64,000 bases of DNA from an uncultured Pelagibacteraceae bacterium (lineage in GTDB: Bacteria > Pseudomonadota > Alphaproteobacteria > Pelagibacterales > Pelagibacteraceae), in assembly GCA_902635685.1 (NCBI GenBank), contig CACPOY010000002.1, positions 1 through 64,000 on the forward strand, written 5' to 3'. Made by a program: the position numbers and the translations under genes. The first letter of the stretch is position 1, and each line of letters begins with the position of its first letter. The notes under the pieces are model-generated. The model saw only the letters and a program-made list of their open reading frames with translations, was not told the DNA's origin and ran no database searches. Below, piece after piece: positions 24,055-32,703 of the stretch.

Positions 24055-24773
24055 AAAATAAAATTTGGATCAATTTTCAATAAATTTTTTCTAATAAAAT
24101 TTATTTTGTTTTCTAAGACTGAATCCTGATTTTTTAAACTAATCCCAATCATCAAGTGTGAAAAAACTTCTGCCATGTCTTCTGAAGCGGTGGATTGTGA
24201 ATATTCAGAAAAAAATCCTTTCGTATTGCCATAAGTATCTAAGCCTAATTTATCAGTGCAAGTTGAGCACTCAGCATACTCAAAATTATTTAAATTGAAT
24301 TTAGACCATGTTGTTTGGTTAAATATATCTTTAAAACTATCATTTATAATATGAAAAACTTCATGATGAATTACCCTTTCAAAATATTTTTCATTAAACT
24401 TTATATCAAGTATCAACGTTTTCATTTCGTTATCAGGAATTCCAGCAGTATTTATATTTGATATAGATAAATCTTCACACAAAACAATATATTTTAAGTT
24501 TATCTTTTTTAAAAAACTCCGCTCATATTTATCTAAGTTTTTTTTAATTATTTTATACTTCTCATCTAATATTTTTTTTTCTGAGTTATAGCATTTAATA
24601 TTTTTTTCTAAGCCAACTGTAAAAGGCTTTTTAGCATAAAGGTACCTTAGTTTATTTACAGTTTGTATTTCATAAATTTCTAAATTTGGAATTTTTATTA
24701 AATTATAAATTGTATCAGCATGTGATGCTGTGAAAATAAATAAAGACAATACTATTAATCTTATAAAGTTCAT
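24051..24773 (-). CDS. Putative secreted zinc metallopeptidase
   Basis: A 240-residue protein with a signal peptide (MNFIRLIVLSLFIFTASHA). It has a zincin motif HEVFH at residues 137-141 and a downstream ASEDMAEVF (197-204), whose acid residues could supply the third zinc ligand. AECSTC (168-172) may form a disulfide or metal site. This is the layout of putative zinc-binding metallopeptidases seen in secreted bacterial proteins; no exact family was recognised. The ATG at 24773 was chosen because it starts the signal peptide. A longer in-frame start would run deep into the divergent agmatinase gene. Only four bases separate the two divergent ATGs. Confidence 0.7.
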   Translation of the reverse strand: MNFIRLIVLSLFIFTASHADTIYNLIKIPNLEIYEIQTVNKLRYLYAKKPFTVGLEKNIKCYNSEKKILDEKYKIIKKNLDKYERSFLKKINLKYIVLCEDLSISNINTAGIPDNEMKTLILDIKFNEKYFERVIHHEVFHIINDSFKDIFNQTTWSKFNLNNFEYAECSTCTDKLGLDTYGNTKGFFSEYSQSTASEDMAEVFSHLMIGISLKNQDSVLENKINFIRKNLLKIDPNFIL

Positions 24774-24777
24774 AAAT

Positions 24778-25785
24778 ATGAATATAGATGATATTCCAAA
24801 TTTAGTTAATGTGATACAATCAACTGTGAAAAAAAAAACAAATAAAGATCCAATCCAACCAATTAGTGGAACTATAGTTCCTAGATTTGCTGGTCCATCA
24901 ACATTTGCTAGATTACCGGAGCTAAGAGATGTTGAAAGTTGTGATGTTGCTATCGTTGGCATACCATTTGATGCAGGAACTAGTTATAGACCAGGAGCAA
25001 GATTTGGACCTCAAAGTATTAGACAAGCATCTAGACACTTAAGAACAAATTATCATCCAAATTATGATGTTGAACCTTTTAAAGTTCAGCAAGTTGCTGA
25101 CGCTGGAGATATTACTTGTAACCCATTCAATATAGATGAAGCAATCAAACAAATTGAAGAGGGTGCAATCGAATTATTAAGTAAAACTGGTGGTATAATT
25201 AGTTTAGGTGGTGATCATACGATAGCATTTCCTTTATTGAAAGCAGTGAATAAAATTAATAAAGGACCTGTCGCACTTGTTCATTTTGATGCCCATTTAG
25301 ATACATGGGATACATACTTTGGGGCACCATATACACATGGGACACCATTTAGAAGAGCAAGAGAAGAAAATTTATTTTTAGATGATGCCTCAATGCACGT
25401 TGGTATTAGAGGACCTCTTTATAGTAGAGATGATCTTAAAAATGATGAAAGTTTTGGTTTTAAAATTATTCATTGCGATGAATTTCAAACACAGGGAACT
25501 GATAAGATAGTTGAAAGAATTAGGAAAAGAGTGGGCGACAACCCACTATATTTATCAATTGATATAGACGTCTTGGATCCAGCTTTTGCACCTGGGACCG
25601 GAACACCTGAAATTGCAGGCATGACTTCAAGAGAGATGGTTAATGTTATAAGAGGATTATCGGGAATGAATTTGATTTCTGCAGACGTTGTAGAGGTTTC
25701 ACCGGCTTATGATCATGCAGAGGTTACTTCACTTGCTGCTGCAACTATAGTATATGAATTGACAAATTTATTTGCAAAAAAATAA
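24778..25785 (+). CDS. speB: Agmatinase/guanidino-acid hydrolase (ureohydrolase family)
   Basis: A 335-residue cytoplasmic ureohydrolase. All binuclear manganese ligands are visible: GGDHTIAFP, HFDAHLDTWD and SIDIDVLDPAFAPGTG. Members remove urea from agmatine, guanidinobutyrate or related guanidino compounds. The name is by family; exact substrate is not fixed. The ATG at 24778 was chosen over an in-frame ATG at 24730, because the latter would run across the divergent gene's signal peptide. It lies 20 bp upstream of an aldehyde dehydrogenase, a usual partner in amine breakdown, and downstream of a polyamine-type importer. That context supports guanidino/polyamine use. Confidence 0.88.
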   Translation: MNIDDIPNLVNVIQSTVKKKTNKDPIQPISGTIVPRFAGPSTFARLPELRDVESCDVAIVGIPFDAGTSYRPGARFGPQSIRQASRHLRTNYHPNYDVEPFKVQQVADAGDITCNPFNIDEAIKQIEEGAIELLSKTGGIISLGGDHTIAFPLLKAVNKINKGPVALVHFDAHLDTWDTYFGAPYTHGTPFRRAREENLFLDDASMHVGIRGPLYSRDDLKNDESFGFKIIHCDEFQTQGTDKIVERIRKRVGDNPLYLSIDIDVLDPAFAPGTGTPEIAGMTSREMVNVIRGLSGMNLISADVVEVSPAYDHAEVTSLAAATIVYELTNLFAKK

Positions 25786-25805
25786 TCAAGAATTATTAAA
25801 GTTCT

Positions 25806-27239
25806 ATGGAAAACAAAAAAAAATTTTATATAGATGGTAAATGGCAAGAACCTCAAAGCAAACAAGAAATAAAAGTCATTAATCCTGCCACTGAGGAAAA
25901 TAGTGCTGTTATTACCTTAGGCAACAAAGATGATGTTGATCATGCTGTGAGCTCGGCCAAAAAAGCGTATGAGACATGGTTCTTTTCTTTGAAAGAGGAA
26001 AGAATAAAACTATTAGAAAAACTTTATGAAAATTATAAAAAAAGATGGGCTGATATTGCAAAAGCTATCACATTAGAGATGGGCGCTCCTAAGGATTTTG
26101 CAACAAAACTACAAGCGGGCACTGGAGCGGCTCATATTAAATCTTTTATAAGACATTTAAAAAGTTTTGAATTTGAAAAACCCTTAGGAGATCACGCGCC
26201 AAATCAAAGACTTATTTATGAACCTAAGGGAGTTTGTGCATTAATTACACCTTGGAATTGGCCAATGAATCAGGTTTGTTTGAAAGTAATGCCTGCCTTA
26301 GCATCTGGTTGTACAATGGTTTTAAAACCCTCAGAACTTGCACCATTATCATCAATGATTTTAGCAGAATTAATTGATGAAACAAAATTTCCCCCAGGAG
26401 TTTTTAATTTGATTAATGGCGATGGCTTTATAACAGGAGAAGCATTAACCAAACATCCTGATATAGATATGATTTCTTTTACAGGATCAACAAGGGCTGG
26501 TGCAATAATTTCACAAAATGCTGCAAGTGATTTTAAAAGAGTTAGCTTAGAACTTGGTGGCAAAGGAGCAAATATTATTTTTGAAGATGCAGATCCTGGC
26601 GCTATTGAATGGGGTGCTTTGAGATGTTTTAAAAATTCTGGTCAATCTTGTAATGCTCCAACAAGAATGTTAATCGAAAAGTCTCATTATAATCAAGCAG
26701 TTGAAAAATTAAAAAAATTTACAGAAGAAATGCAGGTAGGAGATCCAAATAAAGAAGGGGAACATATTGGACCAGTAGTTTCAGAAACTCAATTTAACAA
26801 GATACAGGCATTAATTCAAAAGGGGATTGATGAAGGTGCAAAATTAATCGCAGGAGGACTTGGAAAACCTAGTGGTCTAGAAAAAGGATATTTTGTAAAA
26901 CCAACTGTTTTTGTTGATGTAGATAATAAAATGGAAATTGCTAGGACTGAAATATTTGGACCAGTTTTATCTGTGATCCCATTTGAAACTGAAGATGAAG
27001 CTATCAAAATAGCTAATGACACTCCTTATGGCCTAACAAATTATATTCAAACTAAAGATCAAGAAAAAGCCAGAAGAGTTGCTAAAAAGTTAAGATCTGG
27101 AATGGTAGATGTTAATGGTGCAGGTATCGCGATTGACACTCCATTTGGAGGCTTTAAACATTCTGGAATAGGGAGAGAAGCAGGTGAACATGGTCTGCAG
27201 GAATTTTTAGAGGTAAAATCAGTTGGTGGTTGGAACTGA
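25806..27239 (+). CDS. NAD(P)-dependent aldehyde dehydrogenase
   Basis: A 477-residue aldehyde dehydrogenase. Landmarks are TPWNWPMNQ, KPSELAPLSS, FTGSTRAG, LELGGKGANI with the general-base glutamate, and the catalytic cysteine in NSGQSCNAPTR. EIFGPVLSV and PFGGFKHSGIGRE are near the end. Members oxidise an aldehyde to its acid in the cytoplasm. The gene directly follows the agmatinase-family gene. An aminobutyraldehyde- or guanidinobutyraldehyde-type substrate is therefore a fair guess, but motifs do not settle it. The stop lies 3 bp from the stop of the convergent deacetylase gene. Confidence 0.9.
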   Translation: MENKKKFYIDGKWQEPQSKQEIKVINPATEENSAVITLGNKDDVDHAVSSAKKAYETWFFSLKEERIKLLEKLYENYKKRWADIAKAITLEMGAPKDFATKLQAGTGAAHIKSFIRHLKSFEFEKPLGDHAPNQRLIYEPKGVCALITPWNWPMNQVCLKVMPALASGCTMVLKPSELAPLSSMILAELIDETKFPPGVFNLINGDGFITGEALTKHPDIDMISFTGSTRAGAIISQNAASDFKRVSLELGGKGANIIFEDADPGAIEWGALRCFKNSGQSCNAPTRMLIEKSHYNQAVEKLKKFTEEMQVGDPNKEGEHIGPVVSETQFNKIQALIQKGIDEGAKLIAGGLGKPSGLEKGYFVKPTVFVDVDNKMEIARTEIFGPVLSVIPFETEDEAIKIANDTPYGLTNYIQTKDQEKARRVAKKLRSGMVDVNGAGIAIDTPFGGFKHSGIGREAGEHGLQEFLEVKSVGGWN

Positions 27240-27242
27240 TTA

Positions 27243-28424
27243 TTAATTAATTACAGATCTTTCTTTAACTCCTTCTAAAAAAGATAAACATTTTTTAATT
27301 TCATTTAATTCAATAAATTCATCAATAGTATGGGCTTGTTCAATTGAACCAGGTCCACAAACAACAGTGCTTATACCGATTTCTTGAAATAGTCCGGCCT
27401 CAGTTCCAAAAGAAACAACTTCCCTTTTATTATCACCGGTAATACTAGAGACAAATTCACAAGCTTTTGAGTCTTGAATTCTATCAAAACCAATTATTTC
27501 ACCAATTATTTTTTTTCTAATTGAAGCATTTGGATATTTTTTTTTCATTTCAGTTAATAGTTCGTTTGCATAATTATCAATTTCATTATTTAAGAAAATT
27601 CCATCTTGTTTATTAACTGGTCTTGTCTCCCAATTTACATGACATTTATCTGCTATAACGTTATGGGCTATTCCTCCAAAAATCCCGCCAATAGATAATG
27701 TTGAGTAAGGGGGTGTAAATATCGAGTTGTCAGGTTCTCTATTTTTTAAATCATTTCTTAGAGACATAAGTTTGTTTACATATCTTGACGCGTATTCTGC
27801 TGCATTCACTCCTTCATCTGGTTTAGAACTATGTCCAGCAAGACCTTCAAAAAAAGTGGTATATTCGTAACAAGCTTTATGAGAGTCTATAATTTTCATC
27901 TTTGTAGGCTCTCCAACAATACATATACCGTTTGTAATTTTTCTTTTCTTTAGTTCTTTAATTAACAAAGGAGCTCCAACGCAGGCAGTCTCTTCATCAA
28001 ATGTTAAAGAAAAATGTATATCGCGAGACAGATTTGATTTCGAAAAAATATCTGCAAAAGCTAATGAGCATGCTAAAAAACCCTTCATGTCACACGAGCC
28101 TCTTCCATACAGCTTATCATCTTTTATTTCTGCAACAAATGGATCGGTAGACCAACCTTTGGAAACGGGAACAACATCTGTGTGACCTGACAAAATAATT
28201 GGTTCTTTACCATTAGATTTTTTTGCTTTTAAAGTTGCAAAGAGATTTACTCTTTTCTTATCTTCATCAAAAACTTTAAAAGAGGTTGCTCCACTTTTTG
28301 AAAGTATATTTTCACAATAATTAATTAAGGATGAATTATTTTCCCCCGAAATAGTTTTAAAGGATATAAGATCCTTAAGAATTTTTATTGATTTTTCAAA
28401 TAATATGTTATCTATACTCGCCAC
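27243..28424 (-). CDS. argE: Acetylornithine deacetylase-type M20 amidohydrolase
   Basis: A 393-residue M20-family enzyme. Metal ligands are seen in LSGHTDVVPVS, GRGSCDMKGF, the catalytic glutamates in FDEETACVGA, and a C-terminal GPGSIEQAHTIDEFIEL. The alphaproteobacterial ArgE pattern fits best. The normal reaction is N-acetylornithine to ornithine. With an ectoine hydrolase upstream it could also remove acetate from N-acetyl-diaminobutyrate, an untested idea. The start is GTG (28424), because no ATG lies near the N-terminus. It diverges from csaA with only 22 bp between start codons. Confidence 0.85.
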   Translation of the reverse strand: MASIDNILFEKSIKILKDLISFKTISGENNSSLINYCENILSKSGATSFKVFDEDKKRVNLFATLKAKKSNGKEPIILSGHTDVVPVSKGWSTDPFVAEIKDDKLYGRGSCDMKGFLACSLAFADIFSKSNLSRDIHFSLTFDEETACVGAPLLIKELKKRKITNGICIVGEPTKMKIIDSHKACYEYTTFFEGLAGHSSKPDEGVNAAEYASRYVNKLMSLRNDLKNREPDNSIFTPPYSTLSIGGIFGGIAHNVIADKCHVNWETRPVNKQDGIFLNNEIDNYANELLTEMKKKYPNASIRKKIIGEIIGFDRIQDSKACEFVSSITGDNKREVVSFGTEAGLFQEIGISTVVCGPGSIEQAHTIDEFIELNEIKKCLSFLEGVKERSVIN

Positions 28425-28446
28425 AAATTAATTATATATTATTATT

Positions 28447-28788
28447 ATGAAAGAACAAATAACCTATCAAGATTTTGAAAAAATAGATATCCGCCTAGGA
28501 ACAGTAATTTCTGTTGAAAAGAATGAAAAAGCAAGAAAGCCATCATTAGTATTAAAAGTTGATTTTGGTAAAAATATTGGTGTTAAGCAATCATCTGCTC
28601 AAATAACTCATTTTTATAACAAAGATAATTTAATCGGAAAACAAGTAATTGGGGTGTGTAATTTTCCAGAAAAAAATATTGCAGGAGTGGTATCGCAAGT
28701 TTTAATTTTAGGTTCTATAGATACAGATGGAAAAGTTACATTAGTTCATCCTTCTCAAAAAGCTGATGACGGTTTACCTATAGCTTAA
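28447..28788 (+). CDS. csaA: CsaA-type tRNA-binding-fold protein
   Basis: A 113-residue protein consisting of one OB-fold tRNA-binding domain of the kind appended to methionyl- and phenylalanyl-tRNA synthetases. Marks are FEKIDIRLGTVISVEKNEKA, KVDFG, KQSSAQITHFY and VIGVCNFPEKNIAG. CsaA binds tRNA and has been described as a secretion-related chaperone. Length is standard. It starts a plus-strand run with a LysE exporter (4 bp on) and aconitase. Confidence 0.9.
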   Translation: MKEQITYQDFEKIDIRLGTVISVEKNEKARKPSLVLKVDFGKNIGVKQSSAQITHFYNKDNLIGKQVIGVCNFPEKNIAGVVSQVLILGSIDTDGKVTLVHPSQKADDGLPIA

Positions 28789-28792
28789 ATTT

Positions 28793-29383
28793 ATGCACCC
28801 TGAAATATTATCGATTTCACTATTTTGGTTTGTGACAGCTTATACACCTGGCCCGAATAATGTTGTCGCGTCTTATTCAGGTTTTAATTTTGGAGTTAAA
28901 AAAACTATTCCCCATATTCTTGGGGTGACACTAGGTTTCACATCATTGGTGATTTTTCTATCAGTTGGTTTAATCAATATTTTTAAATTATTTCCTTTAA
29001 TACAAATTATTATTAAATATTTGGGTACATTATTTTTAATTTATCTTGCTTATAAAATTGCTTTTTCTAAAACTTCAGATGATACAACAAAAGAAAACCC
29101 AGTAAAATTTATCGAAACATTTTTATTTCAGTACCTGAACCCTAAAGGAGTAACAGTTGCGATTATAGTTGTATCTACTTATGTTGAATTAGGGGAAAAT
29201 TATCTTAATTATGCGACTCAAGTAATACTATTGGCTTTTCTTTTTTCTATAACTAGTATCACTTTATGGACTTTAATAGGCAAATTTTTGAGGAAATTTG
29301 CGACAAATGATAAATTTATAAAATATTTTAATTATGCTATGTCAAGCCTTCTTCTTTTGAGCATAATTACTTTTTATATATAA
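28793..29383 (+). CDS. LysE/RhtB-family exporter
   Basis: A 196-residue membrane protein with about six helices and a LysE signature close to the N-terminus (TAYTPGPNNVVASYSGFNFG, with canonical TPGPN). LGTLFLIYLAYKIAF and LNPKGVTVAIIVVSTY follow. It should export an amino acid or derivative by proton exchange; the substrate is unknown. It lies between csaA and acnA with gaps of 4 and 3 bp, so it is probably co-transcribed with both, though no functional link is clear. It is distinct from the LysE-type gene at 641, which has a less typical signature. Confidence 0.88.
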   Translation: MHPEILSISLFWFVTAYTPGPNNVVASYSGFNFGVKKTIPHILGVTLGFTSLVIFLSVGLINIFKLFPLIQIIIKYLGTLFLIYLAYKIAFSKTSDDTTKENPVKFIETFLFQYLNPKGVTVAIIVVSTYVELGENYLNYATQVILLAFLFSITSITLWTLIGKFLRKFATNDKFIKYFNYAMSSLLLLSIITFYI

Positions 29384-29386
29384 GTT

Positions 29387-32056
29387 ATGAAACCAGGAAT
29401 AAAAAACTCTTATAAGTCTCTGTCAGATCTTAAAATTGATGATAAAAATTATAAGATCTATTCACTCTTAAAAGCTGAAAGTAATGGGCTTGATGGTATT
29501 TCAAAATTACCAAAATCTTTGAAGGTTCTTTTAGAAAACCTTTTAAGATATGAAGATGACGTAACAGTAACAAAAAAACAAATTGAAGCCATAAAAGAGT
29601 GGCTAAAGAATAAGACTTCAAAAACAGAAATTGCTTATAGGCCTGCAAGAGTTTTACTACAAGACTACACCGGAATACCTGCGGTAGCAGATTTAGCTGC
29701 TATGCGTGAAGCAGTAAAAAAAAAGAACAAAGATCCTAATTCAATAAACCCATTGTCAGCTGTAGATTTAGTAATCGATCATTCTGTTCAAGTTGATCAA
29801 TCTGCTAAATCAGACTCTTTTGAAAAAAATGTTGAAATTGAATTTGAGCGAAATGGAGAAAGATATTCTTTTTTAAAGTGGGGTCAACAAGCATTTAATA
29901 ATTTTAGAATAGTTCCACCAGGCACCGGTATTTGTCATCAAGTAAACTTAGAATATTTATCTAAAGTAGTTTGGAGCGAAGAATTTGATGGAGATAAATA
30001 TCTTTTTCCAGACACATTAGTTGGAACTGATAGTCATACAACAATGGTCAACGGCCTATCTGTTTTAGGTTGGGGTGTCGGAGGTATTGAAGCTGAAGCA
30101 GGAATGTTGGGTCAACCAATTTCAATGCTGATACCAGAAGTCATCGGTTTCGAGTTAAATAATAAAATGCCAGAGGGTACAACAGCTACAGATTTAGTTT
30201 TAACAGTGGTAAAAATGTTAAGAGACAAAGGAGTGGTTGGAAAATTTGTAGAGTTTTATGGAGATGGATTAAAAAATTTATCTTTAGCTGATCGTGCAAC
30301 CATAGCCAACATGGCCCCAGAGTATGGAGCAACTTGTGGTTTCTTTCCAATTGATGATGAAACATTAAAATACTTAAAATTTTCAGGTAGAGATACATTA
30401 ACAGTAAATATTGTTGAGGAGTATGCAAAAGCTCAAGGTTTGTGGGCCAGTAACGATATTGAATTTACTGACAGCATATCGTTAGATATGTCTACAATAG
30501 TTCCAACAATATCTGGTCCAAAGAGACCCCAGGATAAAGTTTTATTAACTAATGCCTCAGACAATTTTAAAAAAAGTTTTTTTGAAACTACTAAGAAAAA
30601 AAATTACTCAAACTCAAGAGTTTCAAATACAGATTACGAAATTAAAGATGGTTCAATATTAATTGCCGCTATAACTTCATGTACTAATACTTCAAATCCA
30701 AATGTGCTTATAGGTGCTGGTTTATTAGCAAAGAAAGCAGTAGAATTTGGTTTGGAGGTAAAACCTTGGGTCAAAACTTCATTAGCTCCTGGATCACAAG
30801 TTGTAACTGATTATTTAGAAAAAGCAGGATTAAATACTTACTTAGATAAGCTTGGATTTAATTTAGTTGGTTATGGTTGCACTACTTGCATTGGTAACTC
30901 TGGACCTTTGCCGGATAATATTGTTGATGCAATACAAAAAGAAAATATTTATGCAGTTTCAGTTTTATCAGGTAATAGAAACTTTGAAGGTAGGATCTCA
31001 CCACACATCAAAGCTAATTACTTAGCGTCACCTCCTTTGGTTGTTGCATATGCATTAGCTGGTCATATGGAATTTGATTTGTATAAAGATCCATTAGGTA
31101 AAGACAAAGATGGCAATGATATTTTTATGAAAGATATTTGGCCAAGCAATAAAGAAATTGAAGATAAATTAAAATTATCTTTAAACCCTGATATGTTTGT
31201 TAAGAGATACTCTAATGTCTCTGAAGGTCCTAAACAATGGCAACAAATTAAAACAGAAAAGAGCAGTATTTATAACTGGGAAGAAAATTCAACATACGTA
31301 AAAAAACCTCCTTTTTTTGACGATCTCTCTGATCAACCAGAGGGTTTTAAAGAAATCAAAAATGCTAGACCTTTATTAATCTTAGGCGATATGGTGACTA
31401 CCGATCATATTTCTCCTGCAGGTAATATTCAAAAAGAAAGTCCAACAGGTGAGTACTTTATGAAACATCAGATTCTGCCTAAAGATTATAATTCATATGG
31501 ATCTAGAAGAGGAAATCATGAGGTTATGATGAGAGGTACTTTTGCTAACATTAGAATTAAAAATGAAATGGCTCCTGGAACTGAGGGTGGTTTTACAAAA
31601 TTATATCCAGAGGAAAAAATAATGCCTATTTACGATGCAGTAGTAGAGTATAAAAAAAGAGGCACTGATCTTATAGTTATAGGTGGTAAAGAATATGGCA
31701 CAGGATCATCTAGAGATTGGGCTGCTAAGGGAACAAAGTTATTAGGAGTAACAGCAGTAATAGCAGAAAGTTTTGAGAGAATTCATAGATCAAATTTAAT
31801 TGGTATGGGAATTTTGCCCTTACAATTTATTAACGATGTTAATAGAAAAAACTTAAAATTAATTGGATCAGAATTGATAAGTATTAATGGTATAGAGAAT
31901 GGGTTAAATCCATCAGATCATTTAACAGTTGAGATAAAATATCTATCTGGCGAAATAAAAAAAATAAAAACATTGTGTAGGATAGATACTAAAAATGAAT
32001 TAGAGTATTACAAAAATGGTGGAATTCTTCAGTATGTGCTTAGAAATATGATTTAA
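29387..32056 (+). CDS. acnA: Aconitate hydratase A
   Basis: An 889-residue TCA-cycle enzyme isomerising citrate and isocitrate. The iron-sulfur cysteines appear as SCTNTSNPNVLIGAG and GYGCTTCIGNSGPL. GTDSHTTMVNGL lies in the first half. The C-terminal swivel domain carries GDMVTTDHISPAG and GGKEYGTGSSRDWAAKG. Length and domain order are those of AcnA/IRP1-type aconitase, not AcnB. The flanking YfgM/BamB-like genes follow within 2 bp but have no known link to the cycle. Confidence 0.96.
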   Translation: MKPGIKNSYKSLSDLKIDDKNYKIYSLLKAESNGLDGISKLPKSLKVLLENLLRYEDDVTVTKKQIEAIKEWLKNKTSKTEIAYRPARVLLQDYTGIPAVADLAAMREAVKKKNKDPNSINPLSAVDLVIDHSVQVDQSAKSDSFEKNVEIEFERNGERYSFLKWGQQAFNNFRIVPPGTGICHQVNLEYLSKVVWSEEFDGDKYLFPDTLVGTDSHTTMVNGLSVLGWGVGGIEAEAGMLGQPISMLIPEVIGFELNNKMPEGTTATDLVLTVVKMLRDKGVVGKFVEFYGDGLKNLSLADRATIANMAPEYGATCGFFPIDDETLKYLKFSGRDTLTVNIVEEYAKAQGLWASNDIEFTDSISLDMSTIVPTISGPKRPQDKVLLTNASDNFKKSFFETTKKKNYSNSRVSNTDYEIKDGSILIAAITSCTNTSNPNVLIGAGLLAKKAVEFGLEVKPWVKTSLAPGSQVVTDYLEKAGLNTYLDKLGFNLVGYGCTTCIGNSGPLPDNIVDAIQKENIYAVSVLSGNRNFEGRISPHIKANYLASPPLVVAYALAGHMEFDLYKDPLGKDKDGNDIFMKDIWPSNKEIEDKLKLSLNPDMFVKRYSNVSEGPKQWQQIKTEKSSIYNWEENSTYVKKPPFFDDLSDQPEGFKEIKNARPLLILGDMVTTDHISPAGNIQKESPTGEYFMKHQILPKDYNSYGSRRGNHEVMMRGTFANIRIKNEMAPGTEGGFTKLYPEEKIMPIYDAVVEYKKRGTDLIVIGGKEYGTGSSRDWAAKGTKLLGVTAVIAESFERIHRSNLIGMGILPLQFINDVNRKNLKLIGSELISINGIENGLNPSDHLTVEIKYLSGEIKKIKTLCRIDTKNELEYYKNGGILQYVLRNMI

Positions 32057-32058
32057 AT

Positions 32059-32703
32059 ATGGATGAAGATACTTCAATAATAGATAATAGAACGAGAAAT
32101 GAGAGAATTAAAAACTTTATAATAAATAATAAAAAAAAGCTAATTTCATTAATAATAGCTTTTATTATTTTGATTATAAGCTTTTACTCCTACCAAATAT
32201 ATCTTGATAAAAAGCGAGAAGACATCTCAAATAGATACAATAGTGCTATAATTGAGTATGAAGCTGCAAATAAATCAAAAATTATACCGATACTTAGAGA
32301 TATTATAGACGCTAAAGATGCAACTTACTCACCTCTAGCATTATATTTTATAATAGATAATAATTTAATAAATAATAAGGAAGAAATTAATAGTTTTTTT
32401 GATATTTTAATTGATAAAACTTCTCTTGATATCGAAATTAAAAATTTAATTATTTATAAAAAAGCATTGTTTAATGCCGATCAAACTAACGAAATAGAGT
32501 TATTAAATATTTTAAATCCTTTGTTAAATTCAGATAGCGTGTGGAAATCACACGCACTATATCTTGTTGCAGAGTTTTTTTATAGCAAAGGTGAGAAACA
32601 AAAATCTAAGGATTTTTTTGAAAAGATAGTTTCGACAGAAAACCCTAATACAGATATACTTACAAGTGCAAAAAGAAGATTGAATAGAGACTTAAGTGAT
32701 TAA
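32059..32703 (+). CDS. YfgM-like membrane-anchored repeat protein
   Basis: A 214-residue protein with a charged N-terminus, one membrane helix at about residues 30-50 (KLISLIIAFIILIISFYSYQIYL), and a mostly helical periplasmic part that resembles tetratricopeptide-type repeats. Its placement directly before a BamB-like lipoprotein gene (8-bp overlap) mirrors the yfgM-bamB order of many proteobacteria. YfgM is an inner-membrane partner of the Sec translocon and periplasmic chaperones. Sequence similarity is weak, so the call rests on architecture and position. The Der GTPase gene that often follows this pair is absent here. Confidence 0.65.
   Translation: MDEDTSIIDNRTRNERIKNFIINNKKKLISLIIAFIILIISFYSYQIYLDKKREDISNRYNSAIIEYEAANKSKIIPILRDIIDAKDATYSPLALYFIIDNNLINNKEEINSFFDILIDKTSLDIEIKNLIIYKKALFNADQTNEIELLNILNPLLNSDSVWKSHALYLVAEFFYSKGEKQKSKDFFEKIVSTENPNTDILTSAKRRLNRDLSD

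Noticed and set aside
27243-28424. Calling the M20 deacetylase DoeB (ectoine pathway)
   Set aside because: DoeB belongs to the AspA/AstE-type family, while this protein has clear ArgE/M20 motifs. A side role in ectoine use is only a hypothesis.
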